Made by a program: the position numbers and the translations under genes
The notes under the pieces: generated by a model
Databases searched by the model: none
The model's input: the letters and a program-made list of their open reading frames with translations, nothing else
What the model was told of the DNA's origin: nothing
Assembly (NCBI RefSeq): GCF_024298845.1
Contig: NZ_CP101160.1
Coordinates: forward strand, 186,001 to 250,000
Origin: Natronosalvus amylolyticus
GTDB lineage: Archaea; Halobacteriota; Halobacteria; Halobacteriales; Natrialbaceae
Reading direction: 5' to 3'
Length of the DNA: 64,000 nucleotides
In this document: piece after piece, positions 45,210 through 56,887 of the stretch
How the letters are laid out: every line of letters begins with the position of its first letter
Position numbering within the stretch: position 1 is the stretch's first letter

Positions 45210-45833
45210 ATGGCGACGATAGCACTCCCGGAACCTGAAACAGATGGATCGACGAGCGTCGAGCGAGCAATCGCGACCAGAGAAAGTCGTCGGTCGTTTT
45301 CCTCGAAACCGGTCGGACTCGAGGACGTTTCGCAGATCCTCTGGGCCGCACAGGGAACGACTCACACGAGAGATGGCATCGAAATGCGGGCTGCGCCGAG
45401 CGCCGGGGCGACGTATCCGCTGGTTGCGTTCCTCGTGGTCTCCCCGGGCGGTAGCGAAGAGCTGAAGCCGGGCGTGTACCGGTACGAGCCAAGAGAACAC
45501 GGACTCGAGGGGGTCCTCGAAACCGCAGTTCACGACGAACTCACCGCGGCAGCACTGGGGCAGGCGGTGGTCAACGACGCACCGGTTTCAATCGCTCTGG
45601 CTGCTGACTACGACCGAACACGACGACAGTATCCGGAACACGGCGAGCGGTACGTGCACATGGAAGCGGGTCACGCCGCCGAGAACGTCCATCTCCTCTG
45701 TGCGTCACGTGGACTGAATAGCTGCCCCGTGGGGGCATTTTCCGATGTCGACCTAACAGATGCGCTGTCGCTCCCGGACCCACTCGAGGCGGTATACCTG
45801 ATCCCGGTTGGATATCCCCCAGCAAACGCCTGA
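45210..45833 (+). CDS. SagB-type nitroreductase-family dehydrogenase
   Basis: The 207-residue protein has the nitroreductase fold of SagB-type enzymes: RESRRSFSS near the N-terminus (FMN phosphate binding), the APSAGATYPLVAFLV block, then Y.HMEAGHAAENVHLLC and L.SCPVGAFSD. Stand-alone members have unknown substrates; SagB proper oxidises azolines in peptides, but no YcaO gene is near. It should bind FMN and use NAD(P)H or an acceptor. Transcribed alone between a Usp and an AMP phosphorylase gene. Confidence 0.83.
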   Translation: MATIALPEPETDGSTSVERAIATRESRRSFSSKPVGLEDVSQILWAAQGTTHTRDGIEMRAAPSAGATYPLVAFLVVSPGGSEELKPGVYRYEPREHGLEGVLETAVHDELTAAALGQAVVNDAPVSIALAADYDRTRRQYPEHGERYVHMEAGHAAENVHLLCASRGLNSCPVGAFSDVDLTDALSLPDPLEAVYLIPVGYPPANA

Positions 45834-46047
45834 TGCGAATCGTTGAACCGGTCCTTGAAATCGTTGCCGAGCGTCTCGGGAGACTTCCCTCGCCGTCATA
45901 TAGTCACGCGTTCCTGTTTGCCAGTATTGCGTTCTTCGAGGAGACATATTGCGGACTCGAGATAGCAATCACCGGTGAGGAACAACAGGAGCCGTATCGA
46001 ACTCCCCCAACACCGTTTTGACGACAGGGCGTGTTCGTTCCGTTCGA

Positions 46048-47532
46048 ATGCAACTCGAAGCCGCGACGATCGATATCGGGACGAGTCGGCCACTCGTATT
46101 GCTCCACTCGGACGATGCGGACGAACTGGGGGCTCACCCACTCGATCGGGTCCGAATCGACCACGACGAGGGGACAATGACGGGAATCGTGAAACGGACG
46201 GACGAACTGGTCAATCCGGGAATCGTCGGCGTTACCGAGCCACTCCACCACGTTCGTGGCGGAGTCAAGGTCACGCTCGCCGGCACGCCACAGTCGGTCC
46301 GATACGTGCGAAAGAAACTGGACGATATCGAACTCGAGGCACACGAACTCGAGGCAATCGTCACCGATATCCACGAAAATCGATTGTCAGATATCGAACT
46401 CAGCGCCTACGTCTCGGCTGTCTACACGAACGGACTCTCACTCGAGGAAACCAAGCACCTGACGGAGGCGATGAGCGAGGTTGGACAGCAACTGCGATGG
46501 GACAGTCCCGTCGTTGCGGACAAACACTCGATCGGTGGTGTGGCGGGTAACTGTGTCACACCGATTCTCGTGGCCATCGTTGCCGAAGCCGGGCTGACGA
46601 TGCCGAAAACGTCGTCGCGAGCGGTCACGTCGCCAGCCGGCACCGCTGACGTCATGGACGTCTTCTGTGACGTCGAGTTCGCGATGGCCGACATCGAAGC
46701 GATCGTCGACGAGACGAACGGTTGTCTCGTCTGGGGTGGCGGCGTCGACCTCTCTCCCGTCGACGACGAGATTATTCGAGCCGAGTATCCGCTTTCGATC
46801 GACCCGGCCGGACAACTCATCGCGTCGGTTCTCTCGAAAAAACGTGGTGCTGGCTCGAGTCACGTCGTCATCGATATCCCCTATGGCGAGGGAGCGAAAG
46901 TCGAGAGTCTCGTGGCGGCACGAGAACTGGCTGACGATTTTAAACGCGTTGGTACCCACCTCGAGATGGACATCGCCTGCGCGATCACCCACGGAACGGA
47001 CCCGGTCGGCCGCGGTGTCGGCCCCGTCCTCGAGGCTCGAGACGTGCTCGCGGTTCTCGAAGGCGCCGAGAGCGCTCCGGAGTCCCTACGAGTTAAATCG
47101 GTCCGACTCGCCGATATGCTGCTCGAACATTGTGGCGTCGACGCCTCCGCAGCCGACATCCTCGAGTCAGGCCGCGCACTCGAGCGGTTCCGTCGGATCA
47201 TTACGGCACAGAACGGCGATCCCTCGGTCGAATCGAGTGATCTCGAACCCGGGACGGAGTCGGCCACTGTCCGTGCATCGAGGGCAGGTATCGCGACGCG
47301 AGTCGACAACCGACAGCTCTGTGATCTGGCTCGTCGTGCCGGTGCACCGCTGGACGCTCGCGCCGGCCTCGTCATTCATCAAGCGGTGGGAGCGGAGATC
47401 AATCTCGAGGAGCCACTGTATACGATCCACGCCGAAACGTCGACCAAACTCGAGGAGGCAAAATCACTGGCCGACCGCCTCGAACCAATTCGGGTACGAA
47501 GCAGGGCAGACGCACTCGTGGAGCGACGATGA
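46048..47532 (+). CDS. deoA: AMP phosphorylase
   Basis: The 494-residue protein (start 46048, MQLEAATIDIGTSRPLVLL; 46018 possible) matches archaeal AMP phosphorylase: an N-terminal extension, the DKHSIGGVAGN phosphate-binding motif, KTSSRAVTSPAGTADVM and IDIPYGEGAKVE. It cleaves AMP with phosphate into adenine and ribose 1,5-bisphosphate, which the archaeal pentose-bisphosphate route carries on to 3-phosphoglycerate via isomerase and type III RuBisCO. Those partner genes are not in the window. The same fold is seen in thymidine phosphorylases, but the length and N-terminus favour AMP phosphorylase. Confidence 0.87.
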   Translation: MQLEAATIDIGTSRPLVLLHSDDADELGAHPLDRVRIDHDEGTMTGIVKRTDELVNPGIVGVTEPLHHVRGGVKVTLAGTPQSVRYVRKKLDDIELEAHELEAIVTDIHENRLSDIELSAYVSAVYTNGLSLEETKHLTEAMSEVGQQLRWDSPVVADKHSIGGVAGNCVTPILVAIVAEAGLTMPKTSSRAVTSPAGTADVMDVFCDVEFAMADIEAIVDETNGCLVWGGGVDLSPVDDEIIRAEYPLSIDPAGQLIASVLSKKRGAGSSHVVIDIPYGEGAKVESLVAARELADDFKRVGTHLEMDIACAITHGTDPVGRGVGPVLEARDVLAVLEGAESAPESLRVKSVRLADMLLEHCGVDASAADILESGRALERFRRIITAQNGDPSVESSDLEPGTESATVRASRAGIATRVDNRQLCDLARRAGAPLDARAGLVIHQAVGAEINLEEPLYTIHAETSTKLEEAKSLADRLEPIRVRSRADALVERR

Positions 47533-47555
47533 GGTTCTTGTTTGAAAAAGATATA

Positions 47556-47569
47556 TTTCTAAATAGAAA
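47556..47569. promoter_or_regulatory. Inverted repeat upstream of katG
   Basis: TTTCTA-AA-TAGAAA is a 6-bp inverted repeat about 56 bp before the katG ATG. A TATA-like TTTTAATA is at 47593-47600, about 30 nt before the start. The element could be an operator for a peroxide-responsive regulator. Confidence 0.4.
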
Positions 47570-47615
47570 AGAAGTCGTTTCCAAAGTAGACAATTTTAAT
47601 AGGCGAAGAGGATAA

Positions 47616-49769
<2,154 letters not shown>

Positions 49770-49929
49770 TCACGAGAGGCCCCTTTCGAGGCAGTGACCG
49801 GGCCGTGTCGACGTACAGTCCTACAGTTCTCCGTATTTTCGATTCTGCGTACTCTCTCAAACGTCGATAGGTAAAACCCGCATTTGAGTGTTCGGGAACT
49901 ATATGTCGATCTGTCGCAAAGTTGGCGGT

Positions 49930-50994
49930 ATGAACCGCCGTACATTCCTCGCTGGTCTCGGTGCTGGCGGATTCACAATCGTAAGCGGGTGTCAAGGGGT
50001 CGGGTTCACCAGTGGCGAGAATCGTCTGCAGTGGAAGTTTGAAACGGGCGATATTGTTACGTCAGTTCCTGCGGTGGATGGGGAACTCGTCTATACTGGA
50101 AGTCGAGACGGGTCAGTGTATGCAGTTGACATGGACTCCGGCAACGAAGCGTGGCAATTCAAGACAAACGAAAGCGTCGCTGGGTCTCCAACAGTCGTAC
50201 AGGAACACGTTTACGTTGGTAGTTGGGATGGTCACATCTACGCAATCACCAGTGAAGACGGTGAGAAAGAGTGGGCATTTGACACTGGAGGATACGTCGG
50301 TGCAACGCCGACAGTCGATGACGATACGGTTTTTATTGGCAGCGGTTGTAGCAAGACACTCTTTGCACTTACCCAGAATATTGGTGAACCGGAATGGCGG
50401 TTTGAACCGCCACAGGATGACATCCTTTCGAGGGTAGTCCTCGGCGAGGAACTGCTGTACTTTGGTTCCAACGACGGGAGGGTGTATGCTGTTCGTACTG
50501 AAACCGGACAACAGGAATGGAGTTATGCTACCGGTAACTCCGTAAATAGCGAGATCGAACAGTGGGCTGACACCCTCTACATCGGGAGTTACGATTCGCA
50601 TCTGTATGCACTAAACCGACATGATGGGAGACGAGAATGGTCGTTCGAGACGGGTGACCGTGTCCAGTCTTCTCCCACTGTGGTTGATGGGAGTGTCTAT
50701 ATTGGAAGTGCTGATGGGAACGTCTACGCGATTGACGCCGAAACAGGTGACGAGAACTGGCGGTTCGAAACTGGTGGCACGATTTTAAATTCGTCACCAG
50801 TAATCACAGACGACACACTCTATATCGGGGCTGGAGGATCCACCGCAGCCGGCATATACGCACTGGACATCGAATCAGGTGACCAGAGATGGATGTTCGA
50901 AACAGGTGGAACAGTGCACGATTCACCGACGCTCGTAGATGGGACGCTCTATTTTGGAAGCAATGATGATCATCTCTACGCGGTATCAGTTTGA
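49930..50994 (+). CDS. PQQ-type propeller lipoprotein
   Basis: The start at 49930 opens MNRRTFLAGLGAGGFTIVSGC, a Tat signal with VSGC lipobox. The 354-residue protein is a propeller of about seven to eight PQQ-type blades with VYAVDMDSGNEAWQF-like and SSPTVVDGSVYIGSADG-like repeats. It lacks the Ig and beta-helix parts of the giant proteins. Its codon and base use is visibly less GC-rich than the neighbours, which hints at transfer or relaxed constraint. It is probably a membrane-surface binding protein. Confidence 0.82.
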   Translation: MNRRTFLAGLGAGGFTIVSGCQGVGFTSGENRLQWKFETGDIVTSVPAVDGELVYTGSRDGSVYAVDMDSGNEAWQFKTNESVAGSPTVVQEHVYVGSWDGHIYAITSEDGEKEWAFDTGGYVGATPTVDDDTVFIGSGCSKTLFALTQNIGEPEWRFEPPQDDILSRVVLGEELLYFGSNDGRVYAVRTETGQQEWSYATGNSVNSEIEQWADTLYIGSYDSHLYALNRHDGRREWSFETGDRVQSSPTVVDGSVYIGSADGNVYAIDAETGDENWRFETGGTILNSSPVITDDTLYIGAGGSTAAGIYALDIESGDQRWMFETGGTVHDSPTLVDGTLYFGSNDDHLYAVSV

Positions 50995-50999
50995 GTGCA

Positions 51000-51165
51000 G
51001 TGACATCAAGCAAAAGCAATCTGTGTAAACGCCCCCTCGCGATGTGGCCCGTGAAACCCCTTGTGGAGTCCGTGAAAACCCTTGGGAAATGATGTGTCCC
51101 GTCGAGTCAGTTCGCATTGGACACCCTTCGTTTGTCAAAAAATAAAACAGCCTCAACCGACCGTC
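51000..51165. other. Short intergenic region with degenerate direct repeat
   Basis: Two related segments, CCGTGAAACCCCTTGTGGAG and CCGTGAAAACCCTTGGGAAA, lie in tandem (about 51049-51089) after the propeller gene. The CAAAAAATAAAA stretch near 51138 is on the 3' side of the minus-strand CBS gene and could end transcription. Confidence 0.35.
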
Positions 51166-52383
51166 TCACTCCTCGAGCAACCAGCCAAAGCGTTTCTCCC
51201 AGAACGCCTCACCCGGTGGCTTCTTGGTGCGGCCGTAGGTCTTCTCGTCGCGGATCTGGCGCTCGAGTATATCTCGAGCCTCGTTAATCGCCTGGCGAGC
51301 GCCGTAGCCTTCGCCCGAGGCGATGTACTGACCGTTGTCCGTATGCAACCGGACGCGTGCGAGCAGCAGGGGTCGGCCGCGTCGGGTCTCCTTGTGTTCC
51401 TGGAGATGGACCTTCGCGTCGAGGACGGACATCCCGTGGTCTCGGTCGTCGAACTTGTCGACCATCGCGACGATATCGTCGTAGGTGATGTCGTCGATCA
51501 GGTCCGTGCCGTACACCTGGACCCCACGGTTGCCACCGGCCTCCCAGGTGAGCGACCCGAGGACGTCTGTCTTCGTGAGAATCCCGTGTGGCGAGCCGTC
51601 GTCGGTCACGATCAGCGAGGAGGCGTCGATAGCGAACATCTCGTCGACGGCGTCATCGAGCGTGGCGGCCGGCTCGATGGTCCGGACGGGCGATACCATC
51701 ACGTCCCGGACCGGAAGCTCGAGCATTCGTGCGGATTCACCCTCCCGTGCGCCGTAGCCACCACGACGTGCTCGAGCGGTACTCGAGGATATCTCCCCGC
51801 CGAAGGGGTCGGTGCCGCCGGCGTCGCCGCCCTGGCTCTGTACCTCGGAACGGACGACCAGGTCTGTGACGTCGTAGAGACTCAGGATGCCCGCGGCCGT
51901 GTCGTTTTCCACGACCGGGAGGTGGGTGATGCGGTGTTCCCGGAGCGTTTTGAGGGCTTTCCCGAGCGTGGTCGAGGGGGCAACGGATACGAGGTCTGCC
52001 GAGTGGGCTTCCGCGACGGTTGCCGCGTCGAGGAAGGGTTCGACTTTCTCGAGGATACCATCGACGGTGACGACGCCGAGAAACTGCTCCCCTTCGAAGA
52101 CGGGGAGTAGTTGCGAGTCGCTATCGATCATGAGCTGGGCGACGTTTCTGATGTCCTGGTTCGGTGTGAGCCGGGGGACGTGCCAGACGAGGGAGCTGAG
52201 CTTTTCGTCAGGCTGGCGGTGTGAGGTGGCGAGTTGCCGTCTGGTGATGACGCCTTCGTACTCGTCACCGTAGATGACGACGCCTTTGACGTCGGCGTCG
52301 GTGAACGTCCCGACCAGTTTCGAGACGGGCGTTTCAGGAGTGAATTCGACGTAGTCTTTCGAAACGATGTCGGCAATATCCAT
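51166..52383 (-). CDS. Four-CBS-domain protein with ribosome-hibernation-like C-terminus
   Basis: The 405-residue protein has four CBS units (about residues 5-60, 70-120, 125-180 and 220-290), with typical GV.T..DIL and H.PVV..D...GI.S..D motifs. These form two Bateman modules that usually bind adenosine nucleotides. The last ~80 residues (ARVRLHTDNGQYIASGEGYGARQAINEA, then LERQIRDEK) resemble a compact HPF/RaiA-type domain. The combination suggests energy-dependent ribosome silencing, as proposed for archaeal CBS hibernation factors, but this is an inference. It is transcribed alone. Confidence 0.8.
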   Translation of the reverse strand: MDIADIVSKDYVEFTPETPVSKLVGTFTDADVKGVVIYGDEYEGVITRRQLATSHRQPDEKLSSLVWHVPRLTPNQDIRNVAQLMIDSDSQLLPVFEGEQFLGVVTVDGILEKVEPFLDAATVAEAHSADLVSVAPSTTLGKALKTLREHRITHLPVVENDTAAGILSLYDVTDLVVRSEVQSQGGDAGGTDPFGGEISSSTARARRGGYGAREGESARMLELPVRDVMVSPVRTIEPAATLDDAVDEMFAIDASSLIVTDDGSPHGILTKTDVLGSLTWEAGGNRGVQVYGTDLIDDITYDDIVAMVDKFDDRDHGMSVLDAKVHLQEHKETRRGRPLLLARVRLHTDNGQYIASGEGYGARQAINEARDILERQIRDEKTYGRTKKPPGEAFWEKRFGWLLEE

Positions 52384-52515
52384 GGGTCTGGGGTTTCGCT
52401 GTCGGTCTGGGGCGATACTATCGGATTGGGGATAACAGTCGTGTTTTGCAGGTAAACGTACGCTGGCAACCCTGGTTATGCTTGCGGTGATTCCCGTTTG
52501 ACGGGGATATAGTAG

Positions 52516-52594
52516 CCTGCCAAATCTGAACGGATGAGTGAAATCTGATATCAGTCACCGATTTCACGCATCGGTCGTCGTTTGGGAGGTACTA
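52516..52594. repeat. Inverted-repeat intergenic element, copy 2 (opposite orientation)
   Basis: GATGAGTGAAATC (52533-52545) and GATTTCACGCATC (52560-52572) pair at 12 of 13 positions around a 14-nt loop. The flank GGTCGTCGTTTGGGAGGTACT is the complement of the left flank of copy 1 at 9471. Loop length is conserved while loop sequence is not, which points to structure. Confidence 0.6.
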
Positions 52595-52875
52595 GTGATT
52601 CGGTGGGCCGTTCAACCATGACCATCACTAAATAGACACAGTAAATATGAGTTAAATAGTAATTTGGTATAGAAAGCATATCATGTGAGTAGTTATTTTA
52701 GAGTGGTGTCGGCCATCGGCTACTCAATCGAGGATGCGACAATACTATAGTAGTCAGCATATTGGTAGATATCTCATCATACCTGATTGTTTGAATAGGT
52801 AACCTCACAGATGAGGCGATAGACGTTACGATCAGCTACCACCGTGTCGATCTCGCATCCAAATTCGAGTACTAC

Positions 52876-53076
52876 TCAGTCAGTTCCTCTTGTGTCGTTC
52901 TCAGGGGAAACGTGGTACACGGCGGTTTTTGGCGAAATAGGTCTATCTGCACTTGAATAGTCACCATTTGAACCATCGAATAGCCACCATTCACACAGTT
53001 GTATCATTTCACTCTGTACCTCTGTCCAGTCTCCTCGAGCGACCTCGGCTGCCAGACTCCCTCTCACTGGAGGCAT
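52876..53076 (-). CDS. Doubtful 66-aa ORF
   Basis: MPPVRGSLAAEV.. opens a frame of 66 codons with a Trp-rich middle (CEWWLFDGS). In-frame sequence continues about ten codons upstream of the ATG before a stop. No family is recognised and the coding bias is weak, so it may be a gene remnant. Confidence 0.2.
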   Translation of the reverse strand: MPPVRGSLAAEVARGDWTEVQSEMIQLCEWWLFDGSNGDYSSADRPISPKTAVYHVSPENDTRGTD

Positions 53077-53275
53077 AGCTACGAGACCGGCGCATCTTCG
53101 ACTCCACTACAAGGCTGACTGCTTCAGCCCTGTTCAGCCGCTGTGTTCATACCACTCGAACCCCTTTCAGGTACTATTACAAACATATATTTAGCTCTGA
53201 CAAATTTGTGACTACGTGCATCCCCGTCGGTCGGGACAGACTCGGCCAGTGCCGCTGGAATCAAAAAGGGTCCGC

Positions 53276-54421
53276 TCAGGCAATCTCGAGGCGCTCGTCG
53301 ACCGTGGTCGTCACCGGGCCACTGAGCAACATTTCGATGATGTCCGTCACCGCTCGTTGTTCGAAGTCGACGATGCCGAAGCCGACGTAGTAGCCGTGGA
53401 CGGTCGGGAAGTCGGTAGCGCTACCCTGCAGGCGAAGCCGAACGATGGCGTCACTCGTCACTTCGGGAGCAGTGCACGGATTCTCGAGGGCAATCCAGTC
53501 GACGTCGTCGCGGCCGTGGAGCGGTGGAGTCTGGCGGTCTTCGGCGTTCTCGTCCGACTCCAGTGAAGAGACCCTCCGTTCATCGAGGCCGAGGGTCCCG
53601 TCTTCAGTTCGCACACAGCCGAACGCTTCGTCGACTGTGGAACCCGATGGCTGTTCGATCGTGTGCCGAACGCACAGTCGAACGCCGAGTCGTCCCTCGA
53701 GGAAGCCCTGGCTTTCCGGATGGTTCGCTGCGACGCCGATAATTCGCGGCGACCAGGCATCTTCGTCGTACTGTAACGCACCGGCGACGCGCTCGAGTGC
53801 GCGGTCTGACTCCCCGCGATGGAAGTGCGCCCATGCGGCGAGCACCCTGGAAACCACGGCGTCGTCGACGTCCGGGTCCGAAGTGGGCATCCCAACCGTG
53901 GCCTCACGGGCCGCCTCGAAGTGGGCTGCGGCCGACTCGTACTCGCCATGGAGTGCATCCTCGAGGCCACGTTCGATGGCTGCCAGAACGCGGCCGGTTA
54001 CAAGGGCTTCGACACCGTCTGACGTGTCTCGCGTCGGATTGGTCAGCAGAGAGTAAAGACGGGCTTCTCGAGTCGGCAAGGAGAGGACCGTTCGGTGATC
54101 GAGCGTGATGGTCGACTCCTGGGCTTCGAGCGCCGTTTGGACGGTCTCCAGTACTGTCCGAACGAGGTCCGGATTCGTCTCGGTAGCCAGTGCGTCTTCG
54201 AACGCCGATCGTCGATCTGGAGCAACGGCGCCGGTGTAAACGTCCTCGAGTGCCTGCTTCGACTCGTCGTCGGCGAACGTCTCGCCATCGCCGAGGCCGA
54301 CGACGGCCTCGAGGCCGCGGAACAATAGGGGATACACGCTATCGGCGACGCCAGGTTCCCGCTCAGTGCCGTCGTTTGCTGGCGATTCGGATTCGCCGCC
54401 GTCGTGTGCTGGATCAGTCAT
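53276..54421 (-). CDS. Helical, TPR-like protein at end of dipeptide ABC operon
   Basis: The start ATG at 54421 ([13 protein letters not shown]; 54430 also possible) overlaps the stop of the upstream ATPase gene. The 381-residue protein is acidic at the N-terminus, then mostly helical with TPR-like pairs: GLEDALHGEYESAAAHFEAA, AHFHRGESDRALERVAG. The C-terminal part is beta-rich (ATDFPTVHGYYVGFGIVDFE). No signal peptide or membrane helix is seen. Coupling to the ABC genes suggests a regulator or adaptor of the transporter; the function is unknown. Confidence 0.75.
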   Translation of the reverse strand: MTDPAHDGGESESPANDGTEREPGVADSVYPLLFRGLEAVVGLGDGETFADDESKQALEDVYTGAVAPDRRSAFEDALATETNPDLVRTVLETVQTALEAQESTITLDHRTVLSLPTREARLYSLLTNPTRDTSDGVEALVTGRVLAAIERGLEDALHGEYESAAAHFEAAREATVGMPTSDPDVDDAVVSRVLAAWAHFHRGESDRALERVAGALQYDEDAWSPRIIGVAANHPESQGFLEGRLGVRLCVRHTIEQPSGSTVDEAFGCVRTEDGTLGLDERRVSSLESDENAEDRQTPPLHGRDDVDWIALENPCTAPEVTSDAIVRLRLQGSATDFPTVHGYYVGFGIVDFEQRAVTDIIEMLLSGPVTTTVDERLEIA

Positions 54422-55787
54422 GACTCTCACTGGCCGTCCCCACAGCTACATCGTCTTTGGCCGTCCCAGGAGTTCCCGCAGTCGGAACAGTCACCTGGTC
54501 GTCCTCGAGATGGCAGGCTACTCGTGCGGTTGCCGATCGCTCGACTTCAGCCGGTTCCTGCGTTTCACAGACGCTCTCGTAGGCCTCGAGTTGACCGACG
54601 GCTCGCTTTCGATCGCCCTGGAGCAGGGCATCGATCGCGTCGGTAACGGCGGTGTCGACGTCTTCGGGTAACTTGCTGTCGGCATCGGCTACTTCGCTTT
54701 CGAGGATATTTTCGCGATAGATGGCGTCTGCGACGTCCTCGTCGCTCACTGAGTCCTGTTTGGCCTCGAGCTGTTCGCGGACGGCTTTCGGTTCGACCTC
54801 CTCGTCTTTGAGTCGTGTTTTGAACTGCAAGAGCGCCCGCCAAGCGCCGTGTGTCCCGGACCAGTCGTCCGGCGGAATCACCTTCGGACAGCGCGGGTGG
54901 AACCGACAGCCACTGGGCGGATCGATGGGCGTCGGCACGTCGCCGACGAGCTTGATCGCCTCCCGTTCGACCGTCGGGTCCGGAATCGGCACACTCGAGA
55001 GAAGCGCCTGCGTGTATGGGTGTTTCGGGTTTCTGAAGAGCTCTCTCGTCGGTGCTACCTCGACGATTTCTCCAAGGTACATGACGGCGACCCGATCACA
55101 AATTCGACGGACGACACTCAGGTCGTGAGAGATGAACAACATCGAGAGCCCCATCTCCTCCTGGAGTCCGTCGAGCAGGTTCAGGATCTGTGCCTGCACG
55201 CTCACGTCGAGCGCTGACACCGGTTCGTCTGCAATGACCAGCTGGGGTTCGACGGCCAGTGCGCGACCGATCGAAATCCGTTGGCGCTGGCCGCCGGAGA
55301 ACTCGTGTGGGCTCCGATCCAGGAACTGCGCACTCAAACCGACGCGTTCGATGAGGTCTGCCGCCTTTGCACGGCGCTCTGCCTTCGAATCTCCGATGCC
55401 GTGTACCTTCATCGGCTCTGTAAGCGTCTTTGCGACGGTGTACCGTGGGTTCAGCGAGGCGAACGGATCCTGGAAGATCATCTGCGCCTCACTCCGGAAC
55501 TCCGTTAGCTGTCGGCTGCCCAGTTCGGTGATATTTTCGTCTTTGTAGTAGACGTCTCCGCCGGTGGGCTCGAGCAAGCGCAAGGCGACACGGGAGAGCG
55601 TGCTCTTCCCACAGCCTGATTCACCGACCAGACCGAGGATTTCACCATCGTGGACGGTTAAACTCACCCCGTCGACTGCCCTGACGCTCGTGTGGCTCCG
55701 GTTGGGGTGCAGTTTGTTCAACAGCGTATCGTTATCGATGAAGTGCTTGCTGACGTTCTCGAGTTCGAAGAGTGCATCGCGGCTCAT
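54414..55787 (-). CDS. dppF: Dipeptide/oligopeptide ABC transporter ATPase (DppF/OppF)
   Basis: The 457-residue protein has Walker [10 protein letters not shown], signature SGGQRQR, Walker [13 protein letters not shown] and the C-terminal oligopeptide/dipeptide region with [10 protein letters not shown]. About 130 extra residues, Asp/Glu/Ala rich, follow after that point; typical DppF proteins end about there. The start overlaps the stop of the DppD gene by 4 bp. It would power uptake with DppD at the inner face of the membrane. The extension is common in haloarchaea, but its role is unclear. Confidence 0.9.
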   Translation of the reverse strand: MSRDALFELENVSKHFIDNDTLLNKLHPNRSHTSVRAVDGVSLTVHDGEILGLVGESGCGKSTLSRVALRLLEPTGGDVYYKDENITELGSRQLTEFRSEAQMIFQDPFASLNPRYTVAKTLTEPMKVHGIGDSKAERRAKAADLIERVGLSAQFLDRSPHEFSGGQRQRISIGRALAVEPQLVIADEPVSALDVSVQAQILNLLDGLQEEMGLSMLFISHDLSVVRRICDRVAVMYLGEIVEVAPTRELFRNPKHPYTQALLSSVPIPDPTVEREAIKLVGDVPTPIDPPSGCRFHPRCPKVIPPDDWSGTHGAWRALLQFKTRLKDEEVEPKAVREQLEAKQDSVSDEDVADAIYRENILESEVADADSKLPEDVDTAVTDAIDALLQGDRKRAVGQLEAYESVCETQEPAEVERSATARVACHLEDDQVTVPTAGTPGTAKDDVAVGTASESHD

Positions 55788-56887
55788 TGTGGGTCCTCCC
55801 AGATACAGGCACTGAGGTGGTCGTCGTCTACTTCGCGGAGGCGTGGGTCTGTCGTCTCACACTCCGGCGTCGCATACGGGCACCGATCGGCGAAGTTACA
55901 CCCTTCTGGTGGATCGGCGAGATCCGGGACCTGTCCTTCGATGGGTGAGAGGTCCTGGTCGTCGCTTCGGGGATCCGGGATGCAGTTGAGCAACCCTTTG
56001 GTATATGGATGGCGCGGGTCGGCAAAGATCGTCTCGACGTCGGCGTACTCGACGATGCGCCCGGCGTACATGACGGCGACTTTATCACAGGTTTCGGCGA
56101 CGACACCGAGGTCGTGCGTTACGATCAGGACGGCCATATCCTGTGCTTCGTTGAGTTCCTGGATCAGTTCCAGAATCTGTGCCTCGATCGTCACGTCGAG
56201 CGACGTCGTCGGTTCGTCGGCGATCAACAGCTCTGGCTTACACGCGAGCGCCATCGAGATCATCGCACGCTGGCGCATTCCGCCGGAGAACTGGTGTGGG
56301 TAGTCGTCGACGCGCTCTTCGGGACTCGGAATCCCAACTTTGCGCATCAGTTCGACTGCCTCCTCACGGGCGGCTTTCTTCTTCAGCCCCTCGTGGACAC
56401 GAAGCGGTTCACCCACCTGCCAGCCGATGTCGAACACCGGGTTCAGGGCGGACATCGGTTCCTGAAAGATCATCGAGATGCGGTTGCCCCGAACCTGTCG
56501 GATCTCTTCTTTCGAAAGATCCATCAGATCGAGACCGTCGAAGTTGAGTTCGCCACTGGGATTGTACCCTGGTGACTGGATCAACCGCATTAGCGACCGA
56601 CTGGTGACGCTTTTGCCACAGCCGGATTCACCGACGAGGCCGACGATCTCTCCGGGTTGAATATCGAAAGAGACGCCGTCGGACGCTTTGACCGTCCCCT
56701 CGTCGGTATCGAAGTACGTTCGCATGTCTCGAACCGCGAGCAGTGGCTCGTCCGGGTCGGCAAACAACGACGTCTCTCCTTCCTCGGGTGGCGTGCTGTA
56801 TCGGCCGTGTTTGCCCGTATCGGCTCTGGAGACTGCGTCCGTCCTGGTCCGGTTCGTCATTGGCTGATCGTTGTTCTCGCTGCTCAT
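55784..56887 (-). CDS. dppD: Dipeptide/oligopeptide ABC transporter ATPase (DppD/OppD)
   Basis: The 367-residue protein has Walker [10 protein letters not shown], signature SGGMRQR, Walker [13 protein letters not shown] and the C-terminal peptide-transporter region with [10 protein letters not shown]. The first 45 residues are acidic and variable. It overlaps both neighbours by 4 bp (ATGA), so the stoichiometry with permease and DppF is probably set by coupled translation. It forms the asymmetric ATPase pair with DppF. Confidence 0.9.
   Translation of the reverse strand: MSSENNDQPMTNRTRTDAVSRADTGKHGRYSTPPEEGETSLFADPDEPLLAVRDMRTYFDTDEGTVKASDGVSFDIQPGEIVGLVGESGCGKSVTSRSLMRLIQSPGYNPSGELNFDGLDLMDLSKEEIRQVRGNRISMIFQEPMSALNPVFDIGWQVGEPLRVHEGLKKKAAREEAVELMRKVGIPSPEERVDDYPHQFSGGMRQRAMISMALACKPELLIADEPTTSLDVTIEAQILELIQELNEAQDMAVLIVTHDLGVVAETCDKVAVMYAGRIVEYADVETIFADPRHPYTKGLLNCIPDPRSDDQDLSPIEGQVPDLADPPEGCNFADRCPYATPECETTDPRLREVDDDHLSACIWEDPQ

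Larger units (their letters stand above)
52384..53275. other. AT-rich 0.9-kb intergenic region
   Basis: Apart from the inverted-repeat element at 52516-52594, this region has low GC content (especially 52615-52860) and no convincing gene. A 66-codon minus-strand frame (52876-53076) is the best candidate; it is not recognised and could be a fragment of a former gene. The base composition contrasts with both flanks, as expected of an insertion or an eroding region. ATATATTT at 53184-53191 might be a promoter. Confidence 0.5.

Noticed and set aside
51082-52110. 342-codon plus-strand frame opposite the CBS gene
   Set aside because: The CBS repeats lie on the minus strand; the plus frame shows no family features.
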